Source: Vitellaria paradoxa
Taxonomy: Eukaryota; Streptophyta; Magnoliopsida; Ericales; Sapotaceae
Length of the DNA stretch: 64,000 bases
Direction: 5' to 3'
Assembly (NCBI GenBank): GCA_019916065.1
Contig: CM034242.1
Span: forward strand, 14,632,823-14,696,822
The notes beneath the pieces were generated by a model, which had not been told where the DNA came from, did no database searches, and saw nothing but the letters and a program-made list of their open reading frames with translations. The translations under genes were made by a program, and so were the position numbers. Shown piece after piece: positions 45,001-56,144 of the stretch. Position 1 is the stretch's first letter, and every line of letters starts with the position of its first letter.

Positions 45001-46185
45001 TGGGTCCTATTTTTATGAGACAACCAAGTAGCAGTACCTCAAAATCAAATTGTTTTCTTTGATGTGTGATGTGGTACTAAAACACAATTAATTGTAACAA
45101 AGATAAATTGATAAATTGGTTTAATTGTCTGTTTGAGATTGCTTCTTGTGCATAACTATTTTACTTAGTAGCATGTTAGGATATTACTGCATTTATATTA
45201 TTATTAGGGTTCTGAGCACACGTGGTATTAGTGCTTATCCCTTTACAGTTTGTGATGCAGGTAATGAGATTGAGTCACGTGCTAGGCCTACTGAGAATAG
45301 AAATTAGAAGTTTTATTTATTGTTATATAATTATGTAAAACTTTAGAAAAAAATTATTTTTTAGTGGATGGTAACAAACCTCTATTTGTGAGGTGAAGAT
45401 AAATTGTTGATTTATTTATTTTTGTAGAGATTGTTTGGGTTTAGTTTTGGAGCTTATTGCCTGGTTGGTTTTGACTAAGGCATTTATTTAAATTTAAAGT
45501 TTAGTTTTATTTATTTTTATTTTTATTGCTCTATAAAGTGTGTGTATGGCTCTGACGAATGACAAGATAAGTTATTAAAATGTATATTATTTATCTTTTA
45601 TTCACGTGCTCGGGTTCTGAAATTCAGGGCGTGACATACAATTATTGGGCTTGAGTTTGTGTAGGAGACGATTAAAAAGATCAAACTAATTCGATACAGA
45701 CTTGGGACAGTACGGAGTTGCCAAAAGAGTTATGCTGACAAGAGACAGAGACCATTGGAGTTTGAGGTAAGAGATCATATGTTCTTAAAGGTCTCACCAT
45801 GGAAGGGTTAGTTTCATTTTGAGCATAAAGAGAAGTTGTCCCTGTGGTACATAGGCCATTTGAGATTTTGACTAGGGTTAGAGATGTGGCTTACTGTCTT
45901 ACCTTGCCACTACAGCTTTCAGGTGTGCATGAAATGTTTCATGTGTCCATGCTTTGAAAGTATAATCCAGACCCTTCGTATGTATTGGAGTGGATTGAGC
46001 TTAAGGATGACTCAGATGTTACTTATGAGATGAAACTAGTGGAAATCCTAGATTTTCAGGAGAAAGTGCTTCGAGGGAAGACTATTCCCTTGGTTAAGGT
46101 ATTGTGGAAGTACCATGATGTTGAGGAGTCGACTTGGGAGGAAGAGGCAAATATGCAGAGTAGGTATCCTGAGTTGTTTTCTTAA
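39014..46185 (+). pseudogene. Decayed gag-pol of a chromovirus-type Ty3/gypsy element
   Basis: ATG 39014 (MPPCVAPGVRG) opens gag. Gag similarity continues through MSALDYRRKFTSLAKYVNEL (about 39650). The protease region (about 40490) has LVDIG where LVDSG is expected. In reverse transcriptase (about 40870-41480) the YxDD box reads FINN, so both catalytic aspartates are lost. RNase H (SYSVYCDVSREGSG, about 41885-42230) and integrase ([30 protein letters not shown]) follow. A solo LTR interrupts at 43242-45636. The end (VLWKYHDVEESTWEEEANMQ, PELF) is the chromodomain-like tail of the Del/Tekay type. Dozens of stops and several frameshifts exclude function. Confidence 0.95.
43242..45636 (+). mobile_element. 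Nested solo LTR with exact TACAA target duplication
   Basis: The element starts TGTGATGACCCAG and ends TTCAGGGCGTGACA. TACAA lies immediately on both sides (43237-43241 and 45637-45641). It is a complete 2395-bp gypsy-type LTR left after recombination between two LTRs, and it splits the older element's integrase. Inside are GA and TA microsatellites (about 44030-44046 and 43751-43772), a short direct repeat (GTCTAGTTTGATTTG, twice near 43830-43920), and words shared with the outer LTRs. Confidence 0.95.
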
Positions 46186-46230
46186 TTTTTCTTTTATTTA
46201 CCTCCTAAATTTTGAGGACAAAATTTTTTG

Positions 46231-46244
46231 TAAGGAGGGAATGA
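46231..46244 (+). promoter_or_regulatory. Polypurine tract of the gypsy element
   Basis: The purine-rich word AAGGAGGGAATGA ends directly before the 3' LTR start, the expected place for plus-strand priming. Confidence 0.75.
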
Positions 46245-47997
46245 TGTAATGACCTAAATTTAGTTTGATTTATAATTTATTTTTAATAAATTTAGTTTGT
46301 TATTAAAATTTTTTGGGTTTTATTTTAAAGTTTGAATTTTGGTAACCTTTGGTAGGATTTTAAAAATTTATGGAGAATATATATTTTTCTTAAACTAATG
46401 GGGGAGGATAAGTGACTAATTATATTTATTAGGGTTAAAATCAATTGCAATGTGTAATTAATTATATTTATTAGGGTTAAAATCAGTTGCAATGTATATA
46501 TATGTAATGCTATATTTATTTCGGGTTAAAAAAAAGAATTTAGAAAACCCTAATATTTTTTTGGTGGCTTACTCTCCGTGACTATGTTATGTTTCTTCCT
46601 GTGTCGTTTTTCCCTTGAATTGACGAATTAGCTAGTTAAGGGGCAGGCCTTTTAAACGCTTTGTATATATATGTATGTATAAAAATATATATAGCCTAAT
46701 TGAATGATCTGTAAATCTGTGTCATTAAATTAGCAGTGTATTTATAAATATTAATTGATTAGCCTACAAGATGGAATTCATGATGTCAATGTAATTTTTT
46801 ATATATATGTAAATATTATGTTAGTTAATGCTCGCCAAATTCTTATTTGTAATTGATGTTTGATAATTTTTTTTTATTTTACTTTAAACTCTTGGATGTG
46901 ATTGATTTAAACATGAAGCATTAATTTGATGTATATATATATGCAATATGGAGGTTACCCGTAAGGGTTTCTGTTTAATGGGATTAAAATTTGTGTTATT
47001 TAATGTGTTGCTGCATTAATGACTAATAAGATTTAAAATGTAAATTTAAAGAGAAATTATTTAATGTTAATTCAAAGTGAAATTTGATATTCTGTTTTGT
47101 TTAGGTTGAGGGGTACTGAAAATATCGAGTGTACGTACCTAAGAGTTTAAAATCCCGAAACCCATGCGAAGGTGGTAATTGAGTCCAGTTAGCTAGTAAC
47201 ATACGAATGAGTAGATGCTTAAGGGTGACATATTACATTGCTAAGGCTACAACTTAGGACGCAAACACCGAAGGATAATGTATATTAGTTGAGCTCTGTT
47301 TCTACGAGACAACCAAGTAGACACCAAAGAATGATATATATTGGTTGGGTCCTATTTCTACGAGACAACCAAGCATCAATATTTTAAAGCCAAATTGTTT
47401 TCTTTTGATGTGCTATGTGGTGTTAACACACGATTAAATTATAAGAAATATGAATTAATAAATAAATTTAATTTCTTATTTGAGATTGCTATTTGTGCAA
47501 AGACGTTTCACTTAGTGGCATGTTAGGACATTATTGCATTTATATTATTATTAGGGTTTCGAGCACACGTGGTATTAGTGCTCTTCCCCTTACAGCTTGT
47601 GATGGGGATAATAAATTTGAGTAGCGTGCTGGACCTTCTGAGTATAGAAATTAAAATTTTATTTACTTTTATTTACTTATATTTACATTTTAATAAAATT
47701 GCTTTAGTGAATTGTAAAAAATCTTTATTTGTGAGGTGATTATTAATTATTTTATTTAGTTTTGAGACATTGTTCGGACTTAATTTTAGGGGCTTTTAGT
47801 TTTGTTTTGGAGCTTGGTTACCTTATTAGTTTGACTATGGCATTTACTCAAATTTAAAGTATAAATTTATTTATTTTTATATTCAATGCTTCATAACTTG
47901 TGTACATGGCTTTGTTGTAGGACAGGGAGACTTGTTAAATGGCGTGGTGTGTGTTTCTTTGTTCGCATCCTCGGGTCATGGAAATTGAGGCGTGACA
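46245..47997 (+). mobile_element. 3' LTR of the Ty3/gypsy element
   Basis: It starts TGTAATGACCTAAATTTAG and ends GGTCATGGAAATTGAGGCGT then GACA. It contains a duplicated word (ATTTATTAGGGTTAAAATCA, twice at about 46420-46490) and a segment at about 46825-46990 absent from the 5' LTR. Flanking pentamers (GAAAT left of 37276, ATATT right of 47997) do not match, so no target duplication is proven. Confidence 0.9.
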
Positions 47998-48183
47998 ATA
48001 TTCTAGCACTTGATAAATATAGTATAAAATATCAAACTATTCAAGTTAGGTTGGAAATTAATTCAATTATGCTCTAGCTCAAATTTAACTCGGAAGATAA
48101 TTAATTTGAACCTAATCCTAAACCAATTTCTTAACCTTGTTTAATTTCAAAAGCTTAGTTTAAGTACCTAGCTACTTAATTTA

Positions 48184-48542
48184 GGGGGCATTTGGAGGTA
48201 AAAAAAAAGCGCAAAAAAAGTACTAAATTTTTATTCTTGAGTGTTTTGGCAAATCATTAATTTTTGTCACTTTCTATTCCGCTAAATTAACTTGTCAACT
48301 CAAAAGTTACCAAAAGTTGCTAAAAATTGTCAAAAATTGCTAAAAATTACCAAAAGTTACTAAAAATTACTAAAAGTTACCAAAAGTTACTAAAAATTAC
48401 CAAAAATTTTACTAAATACCCAAAAGTTGCAAAAAGTTGTTAAAATTGCTATTTGCTTCATCAAGCACACCAAGACTTGCAACTAATTACTTTTAACAAA
48501 CAAATACCAAAAGTTGTTAAAAATTGTACCTTCAAACGCCCC
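48184..48542. mobile_element. MITE with a periodic interior
   Basis: The ends GGGGCATTTGGAGGTA and TACCTTCAAACGCCCC are inverted with two mismatches. The centre is a run of 10-bp repeats (48301-48410). Related words occur at 27840-27900. Confidence 0.8.
48301..48410 (+). repeat. 10-bp-period tandem tract, eleven units
   Basis: Eleven consecutive decamers are variants of YAAAARTTRY, for example CAAAAGTTAC, TAAAAATTAC and CAAAAATTGC, with no length drift. An A-tract recurs once per 10 bp. Confidence 0.9.
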
Positions 48543-49110
48543 ATTGTTCTATTTATTTATACCCTAATGATTCGTACTAATAATGTTTAAGATTCTCTAT
48601 CAAAATAAGACAATATCTACTTTGATATTTCAACTGCTCCTAGGTCACAAGTGGGGAAGAAAGTATCATAACTACTACCAAATATGTCGTTTTCAGTTTG
48701 AAATATTAAAACAAGAACGTATCATGCACAGTTCTGTTCGATATACTAAAACTCGATAAATATAATGTAAAATATCAAATTGTTCAAATTTGAATCGAAA
48801 TTAATTCAAATATAAATTAGTCCAAATTTGACTAGAAAGATAAATGAATCGAACTAAATATAAATCGTTTCTTAGTTACTCTCGTTAAATTTAGCAAGCT
48901 TAATTTAAATACCCAACTGCTTAATTCAGTTTAATTGATTTACACCCCAATGATTCGTACTAGTAATAATGTCTAAGGCTGCTCAATCAGAATAAAACAA
49001 TATCTCCTTTGATATTTCAACTGCTCGTAGGTCATAGGTGGGGAAGAAATTATCATAAACTACTACCAAATATGTCGTTTTCAGTTTGAAAAATTAAAAC
49101 AAGAAAACAA

Positions 49111-50649
49111 AATTAGGCAGTACTAAAGGGGCCCTTATTAAGATAATATAGAGTTTGTTAAAATGGCTGCAAATATTTGTCTGCCCAGAGGAATTGCTGT
49201 CCTTTCCAGGAATTGAGGAATCTGTATTAATTTGGGATTTGTTAAGCCTTTGTCCAGCGCCCAAACAAAGACTTCAACCCCTCCTCCCCTCCCCATGGAC
49301 AATGAAGATTTGCTTAGCTAAGGCCATCACAAGCATGCAGAACTTATCCCAACAACTATTGGATTTTATCTTGCCATGTCTATTGGGAGGCAAATTAGGC
49401 TGCAGATTTCATGTCAAATTGGGCTTGTACTCATCAACAATTTTAGAATTTTTATGAATAGAATATTCTATTACAAGTAATCCTTATTCTTGATGCGAAT
49501 AGTATCCTTTATGTTAACTTTTTTCTTTTATTTTCTCGGGGATAAGGTTCATGCCCCCTTTAATTATTTTATTGTGGTGAGTCAACACTTTTTCTTTTCT
49601 TTTATTTTCAGTAACTTTTACTTTTGTACTGTGGTGAGTTATCGCATTTTTATTTCTTTTACTTTTGCTGAAAGTTAAGATTAAGTATATCTCCTTCTTA
49701 TACTACTGTTTTAAATTAATAAACATGTAAGAGATCACGCCAAACTCCTTCCCAGAAGACTTTTAATTGAAAAAAAAAAAAAAAAAACCATTGGCTTATA
49801 TTGTCCCTGAAATTGGTGGGTTTTGCAGTGACTTTGGTGACAAGTCAAGTTAATATATTCTTCTAACTCACATTTGCATGCATACGTATATGTGTACATA
49901 AGTATATGTATATGTATGCATCTCAAGATAAGAACCATTATATCAAGTCGCTTTCGCTGTAAGTGACACTAGGTCAATTGGATGCTCTTTCGCAAACAAT
50001 CATGCAATAGACAACGTAATTTGGGCCCAGAGCAAGATTGTTTAGTCCGAAGAAACAAGCATGATCGAGTCATCTTTCATTTATTTATTTGCATAGGATT
50101 GAAGACGTGTTCCTCCTTGATTTGCGAATGGAATTCGTGTTAATAGTCAGCTGAACCTTATCCGTGTTTCTCCTTTCCTTAATCGATTAAATTACATTCA
50201 TCTCCTGATATTTCCTGAAGTGGCACTCGGCTCTGGGGGTGGAATCGAATTTTCACTTATCTGTACTCAGCTCAAGATGCTAGCTTGAGTACAAGCTCAA
50301 GTTCAATTAGAATTTGAACTCGGTAAATTAAAATAACTTTATTTTTGTTAAAAATAAAATAAAGTAAAATAAATTATCTGTTATATCAAAATATTATCAT
50401 TTTTTTTTATATATTACTTTATGAATATGACTCGTGAGTTTTCGAGCTGAATATTTTTAAGCTTGAGTTTAATTTTAAACAAGATATAAATCAAATTCAA
50501 ATTCAACTTGTTAAAATTATAAATTTGGCTCACAAATAACTAGATTCTTGGCCACGACTTAACTTTCCTTAGATATCGAAAAATAAAAAAAAAAGTTCGT
50601 GACATTTATTTTCTCTTATGTTTACATGATAGTTTCTTTCATCTCATTA
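49111..50649. other. Intergenic stretch with an unrecognised GC-richer patch
   Basis: A 100-residue plus frame (49155-49457) covers a less AT-rich patch containing CTCCTCCCCTCCCCATGG. It has no recognisable domain and no supporting structure. A poly-A run lies at 49770-49787. At 50225-50530, repeated words such as AGCTCAAGTTCAA and AACTCGG suggest a degraded transposon. Confidence 0.4.
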
Positions 50650-50980
50650 AAAGGTTAATTGCACTAACCTTTCATTTACACCTAATTTTTAATTTACACT
50701 TTTATTTATTAGTCTTAACACTTTAACCCCGTTTATTTAAAAAGGGTTTCGTTTGAAAACCGTTAAAAAAATTCGTTTAACTTTTTATTTATTTATTATT
50801 TCTTAATTATCTCAATCTATTTCTAACGTGATCATTACTCATATTTAAATATGGAACTTATTACTAGAGATTTGCATTAGTTAAATAAGATAAATCATTA
50901 GATTTTTTATTATAAATTAAATAAATTGAATTTTTCTTATCCCATTCAAAAAAAAAAAAAAAACTTCACCTAAAAATAGA

Positions 50981-51023
<43 letters not shown>

Positions 51024-51551
51024 TTTGATATAAATAATTACGGTGAGCAATACCGAATAAAAATTAAAAAAATCAAAATAAACCTAATAATTTTGGATTT
51101 TTAATCTTACAATATTTTCATTTGATTTAGTTCTTTTTAATTTAAAATTGGCTTAAAATTTTGAACCAAATTTTGAGGATATTATTTCTATTATTTGTTA
51201 TTAAAATTAAATATATATATATATATATACTAATATAGAATAAAGAAATAAAAATATTTATTATTAAGATCCAAAAATTAATTTGATTAGGTTTTTTTTT
51301 TTTTACCTAACCCGTGCAAATATCTAATCTTAAGTTTTAAATTTGAGTATATGTAAGTAATAATCACATTAGTAACATATTGAGATAATTAAGGAATAAT
51401 AAATAAATAAATAATTAATCAATTTTTTTAATATTTTTCAAATGAAACCCCTTTTAAATAAGTGAGAGAGTCAAAGTGTTAAAATTAATAGATAAAAGAA
51501 TAAATTGAAAATCAAATAAAGTTAAGAGGAGTGTCAATGTAATTAACCTTT
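50650..51551. mobile_element. Foldback element with about 240-bp terminal inverted repeats
   Basis: The left end AAAGGTTAATTGCACTAACC pairs with the right end, whose reverse complement begins AAAGGTTAATTACATTGACA. Similarity continues for roughly 240 bases: TTAACACTTT, AAAGGGGTTTCATTTG-type and TTATTTATTATT words, and CTTAATTATCTCAATCTATT versus CTTAATTATCTCAATATGTT. The centre has (AT)n runs at about 50988-51018 and 51210-51228. No coding content. Confidence 0.9.
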
Positions 51552-51799
51552 CGTTAAAATATCACAAACTTGAATAAAATAAATTAATTGTAATTGTAAA
51601 TTACGTTGATACCTCTTAAATATTTTTCGAAAGGACAGCCGACTCCCCCTTAAATATAAAAAATCACACTGGCACATATTACTACTATGTTTGCACCACA
51701 ATTAATTATCAGACTCAGACTTATGTGTGCTTGGATTAATGCTTCACTCGTCGGGTTAATTGGTCGAATCCGCTAAATAAAAAATACACCAAAAAGTAA

Positions 51800-52106
51800 T
51801 GTGGCATTTGATTTATTTTTTTATTTTTTATTTTTGTTTTATGTGTTAAAAATCTCAAAATAAGGAAATAGAAAATATTCTATTTTTTTTATTTTTTGTT
51901 AAAAATTCTCAAAACGATTTTTTATTGTTTTTCATTTCATGTGTGATCTTATTTTTTATTTTTGAAAATAAATTTTAAAAAAATAAATAACCAAATGAGT
52001 TTTGAACTATTTTTTTATTTTCAAAAGTACAAAATAAAAAATGAGCTCAAAACAGAAAATCAAAAAAAAAACAAAAAAAAATAAAAAAAAAAAAAACAAA
52101 TGATGC
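51800..52106. mobile_element. Tourist-like MITE, diverged, TAA duplication
   Basis: Its ends, TGTGGCATTTGATTTATT and AAACAAATGATGCA, are flanked by TAA (51797-51799 and 52107-52109). The interior resembles the MITE at 8892-9213 (AAAATAGAAAAT, CAAAACAGAAAAT-type words). Confidence 0.7.
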
Positions 52107-52109
52107 ATA

Positions 52110-53336
52110 AATTAATAGCAAAATCTGGTATCATTAGTTAGCAATATAAGGCAGCTCTTAAGGCATTTCATTTCATATTGAGGCAAACCCAACTGCAGCC
52201 TAATGGCAACTGGAATTAATGAAAACTCAATTTAAAAGAAATATTTAATTTTATTATGGATAAAAAATAAAACATATGCAATACATATGTGAAAAATAAC
52301 ATATAATGTTTAATTAAACACTAAAAAAAAAAAAACACTTTCCAATACCCTCAAAAACAACAAAAATTTTCACTATGAACTTACCCAAAACAACGTGACA
52401 CGTGTTGATTCGTTTTAAACAAAAATTTGCAAACTTAAAGCAATATAAAAAATAAAAGAGCTATTTCATAAACTAAAAAACTTCCATGCCTACCTTTTTT
52501 TTTTTTTAATATATTAAGGTGTTCGGGTTAACTTACGCGCATCTCAATTAATTCTGGGCTAACTTACGCGCATCTCAATTAATTATTAAAGTCCTGAAAT
52601 TAACAATCAGGTGAACTTTCAGTGATATTGAAAAGACTCAAACTAGTGACCATTAAAAAATAAATTCAAGATATTACTAATTGAGATAACTCCCGTGTTA
52701 TTCCATGCCTACGTTAGTAGAATTTTAATTAGTCTAACGGTTCTAGTAATCTGATGATGCTAGAAAGCCACATGTCCCATTGGTTATTCCGATTCCAAGG
52801 ACCCCAATAAACGACAAATTCTGGACGACTGAGTACTTTATTTCCAATTGACATTTCCAATGTAAGCTTTTGAGCATTTCCTCTCCCTCCCTCATAGTGT
52901 TTGGGATTTCTTGTTGCTTTCTTCTCCGTCATCATCACCTTCAAGATCCTCCAAAATTACTAAAATTAAGCATTCCATCTGCATTACATTCAATCAACTT
53001 AGCAATGGTTGAGTATTCAACCATTAATAATAACCATCATGAGGTTTCAAAATAATTTGATAGTGTCCTTCATATTTGAAAAATTAATTTGACACCTCTT
53101 ATATTTTTAAATTTCTTAAATAAATTTTCTCTAATCTCATTTACAATAGTTAAAAAAATAGACATAATTTATTGATATTAAATATTTTTGTACATATTAA
53201 ATCAAATTTTCTTACTAATAATGTAAGAAATCAAATTGACTATAAGTTATAATATTTCATGTGAAGATATTTTGATTAGTTAATGCAGATATGATGTAAC
53301 ACTCGGCCTTCATATGAACTAATTGTTATTCTTAGA
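52110..53336. other. Intergenic stretch, no supported gene
   Basis: This holds a two-copy repeat of about 31 bp (52525-52585, GTTAACTTACGCGCATCTCA type). A less AT-rich patch at 52735-53000 has a 71-residue minus frame (52729-52944) that I do not recognise. Nothing else stands out. Confidence 0.4.
52525..52585 (+). repeat. Short direct repeat, two units of about 31 bp
   Basis: Each unit contains TAACTTACGCGCATCTCAAT followed by TAATT. The units are adjacent. Confidence 0.85.
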
Positions 53337-53337
53337 C

Positions 53338-54158
53338 CCAATGTTTTAAAAGTCAGATCATTCATCAAATTAGAAAATGAACTAAATCATGGATTAATAG
53401 TTTAACTGTCGGTTCAACTATAATTAAATTGTTGTTAAATCATGAGATCATAAATATATTTAAATATATAAATAAAATATCAAAATATATATTAAAATTA
53501 TATAATGACTTTAAGTACTTATATTTTTTTCACATATTCTTCAACTATTTTTTGCTTTATTAGATCTTGAAAAAAAGTTAATTAAGGAAAGCTCAAAAGC
53601 ATGACCATTTGACAAATTCGGAACAAAATATATAGTGGAACAAACCCTCAAAAGATCAAATAAAACACATTCAATTTCAAACAATCACAGGAAATCATTA
53701 GTTTTATGGGTTGGGTACTTGGGTGAAACTTATCTTCAGAGAGATGGAATGATGGAGAGAGAGAGAGAAAGCACAAGAGATGGACTAACAAAGAGAGAGA
53801 GAGAGACGGTCGCTCGTCGCCGCTGATTGTTGGATGCTGGAATTGTTAATCACGGGACGCCAGAGTTGTGATTACAGATCGTTGGGGCCTTTGGGTGTTA
53901 GCTGAGAAAGTCTGAGGCGCAAAGGGAGTGGTTGAACTAGAGTATGTTGGTGTCCTAAAATTTTTAATTTTGTAGATTTTTTTTTAATTTACACAAACAG
54001 AGTAATTTTGAAAACCGAGCACTGGTTTGTCGGTTCGCCAATTTTTACTAGTTCAACATTAAAACGAGTTTTTACGGTTGATCAGACTGTTTTCTAGACT
54101 GATCGACAGTTTAACTAGTTGAACCGACCAATCTAGTCTGGTTTTTAGAACTATACTC
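53338..54158. mobile_element. DNA transposon-like element with long imperfect inverted ends
   Basis: The left side (CCAATGTTTTAAAAGTCAGA, then AACTGTCGGTTCAACTA) mirrors the right side (AGTTTAACTAGTTGAACCGA, then TCTGGTTTTTAGAAC). The GGTTCAAC/GTTGAACC style ends occur in widespread plant MITE families. The centre includes GA-rich tracts (about 53755-53770 and 53791-53806) that create a spurious Arg-Glu frame. No target duplication was found. Confidence 0.6.
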
Positions 54159-54368
54159 AAACCAAATATGGTTAAAGTAGATAATAGAATTATCACACTT
54201 ACTCCAAATAAAATGTAATCATTATTTATTAAAATTATTTTTATTATCTAAACATAATTAATAAAAATATATTATCTCGGTAAGTGTCACTCTTGTAAAT
54301 CTGTTTTTTGTAATTTTTTACCCTCAATTTCTTTATCTCAATTCGAACTCACCCATGATTTAACTTTA

Positions 54369-54601
54369 GGCCTGTAGTTCTAAATTTCTAAAATAGTACA
54401 AACTTAGTTTGAACAAAAAAAAAATTAGCCTCTTAGCTTTTTGTGTTTGGAAAGAGATAAAATTTAACTTTTTAATAATTACTTTTTTAACTTTTTATTG
54501 ATTTAATATTTTTATCTTTTATAATTTAAAAAAATTAAAATATAAGAGAATAAATTTAATCATTTCAAAAAAATTAAGTAATCAAAAGTTCCAAACGAGG
54601 C
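54369..54601. mobile_element. Possible MITE
   Basis: GGCCTGTAG at the left and ACGAGGCC at the right are weak inverted ends, with AT-rich self-complementary sequence inside (TTTAACTTTTTAATAATTAC, TTTAATATTTTTATC). TTA precedes and TAA follows. Confidence 0.35.
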
Positions 54602-55309
54602 CTAAAAGAGTTATATTTGGAAGTTGGAGCAACGGACAAGAAGATTAAAGCAGAGATTTAACAAGAACCAAAATTATGATTAATAAATTTAGCACTAATG
54701 CTCCATTATCACTCAAAAACTCGCATGTGATGCACGTATTTACAACTATTCAACTCGTCGACGGTGTGAACGGAAGAGAAGAGGGCTTCGGTAATACGTT
54801 TAATTTTGTAACGTAAACCGGGGGTTAAAGAAGCTGCAGCAAAAAAATTTATTGTAGAGATTACAGTGTAAAATGAAAGTTTGAGATTTCTTTTCACTTA
54901 ATTCAATAGTTCTAATTTATTTTAATTAAATTTATTTTTAAAATAAAAAAAAATTAACAAATTTAATTAGAATACAATTAATACGAAATGTCAAAGATCA
55001 TATATTATTAAAATATAAAAAAATTTCAACTGTTTATTTTCGCGTTGCAGCTGCTTAACTCGTAAACTGCCGGTCAAACGGCATTTTTCTAATAAGCGCG
55101 TCTGACACACGTAACCAACGCAATCAATCCCGTATTGCATTATTAATACATAATGAATGTGGTTATATTAATATTCTTATGTTACTATCGATTTTGTTAA
55201 GCATATATATACATATATATATATATATTTATCTTACCCCACACCACAACATTATTTCTAGAGAGTTTTATTTTTGTATTATGATTAATTAAAATGGCAC
55301 TTTACCTAC
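54602..55309. other. Intergenic stretch, no supported gene
   Basis: Less AT-rich patches at 54700-54880 and 55045-55135 hold no recognisable coding sequence. The 62-residue minus frame at 54709-54897 is unrecognised. Confidence 0.4.
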
Positions 55310-55526
55310 GAGATCGTTTGGCCCAATAATAAATAAATAAATAATTTTGCACCACGTATTCGTACATATCACTTTAATAATTAATTGAGTGTTTGGTAAA
55401 ATTTTATAAAAATTAAAAATAATTAAAAAATTGATAAAAATCAAAAATTTATTTGGTGTATAAAGTTGTAAAAAATTAAAAAAAATTATTTATTTTTTTG
55501 GTAAAATTAGTAAGCCAAACGGTCCC
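55310..55526. mobile_element. MITE with TAC flanks
   Basis: It begins GAGATCGTTTGGCCCAATAA and ends GTAAGCCAAACGGTCCC. TAC lies on both sides (55307-55309 and 55527-55529). 217 bp, non-coding. Confidence 0.7.
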
Positions 55527-56061
55527 TACATGTACCTTTAGAAAGAATACTAGTTATTATTTAGAGTTAATTACGTTTAATTAATTTAACGCATAATGTT
55601 CTTATTTCCTAATTATTTATGGAAATTTGCATTGAAATTTAATTGTATACATAAATGAATACTAAAATTTATCGAGACTTAACTGCAAATTTTGATATAA
55701 GAAATTAATTATCTCTATTATTTATCATAATATTGATTTGAATTAGGAATGTAAATAGATAGAGTACCCGTCTAATTAGTCAATTTCATTACCAAATTTG
55801 TTTATTTGTACTTACTATTATCGTTCTAAACTCATTTATTTTTTTAATTAAAATCTCAAACCCATTCCGTTCCAAACCCACTATATCCGTCCCAATTCAA
55901 TTTTAGCAAGTGGGTTGTTGCCAAAAACTTATGTAAATTAAACTGAAAACGTTTAGACTCTTGAAGCCAAGCATTTCCCATTAAATGTGGTCTGCTGTCA
56001 CGGCTAGCATTTATGGTCAATGTAACGAGGCCATGAAGGTTCATGGGGAAAAGAAACTTCA
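55527..56061. other. Intergenic stretch upstream of the 56145 gene
   Basis: AT-rich until about 55850, then less biased toward the gene. No element is recognised. The minus frame at 55856-56062 is not supported. Confidence 0.4.
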
Positions 56062-56069
56062 CCCCCCCC

Positions 56070-56106
<37 letters not shown>

Positions 56107-56144
56107 AACCTATGCATATAGTACTATTCTACATATATATATAG
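56062..56144 (+). promoter_or_regulatory. Core promoter or leader with C, CT and TA tracts
   Basis: C9 (56062-56070), (TC)10 (56071-56090) and (TA)8 followed by TATAAACC (56091-56110) lie 35-80 bases before ATG 56145. The TATATAAACC word is a plausible TATA box, and CT tracts are common in plant core promoters. A second TA run (56133-56142) directly precedes the ATG. Confidence 0.5.

Larger units (their letters stand above)
48003..49110 (+). repeat. Tandem duplication interrupted by a MITE in copy 1
   Basis: Copy 1 is 48003-48183 plus 48543-48720, and copy 2 is about 48745-49110. Shared words in order include GATAAATATA, AAAATATCAAA, ATGATTCGTACTA, TTTGATATTTCAACTGCTC and ACTACCAAATATGTCGTTTT. 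The MITE at 48184-48542 lies only in copy 1, so copy 2 is close to an empty site. Confidence 0.85.

Noticed and set aside
37271..48002. A 5-bp target duplication for the outer gypsy element
   Set aside because: The pentamers flanking the two LTRs are GAAAT and ATATT and do not match. Shifting the ends by one base does not give a convincing pair.
49155..49457. A possible 100-residue gene
   Set aside because: It is less AT-rich than its surroundings, but there is no recognisable domain, no splice structure and no family resemblance.
52729..52944. A 71-residue minus-strand frame
   Set aside because: It contains an interesting tryptophan-rich part, but I know no family for it and see no other exons or a promoter pattern.
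53635..53826. A 63-residue frame with Arg-Glu repeats
   Set aside because: The repeats come from GA microsatellite tracts inside an inverted-repeat element.
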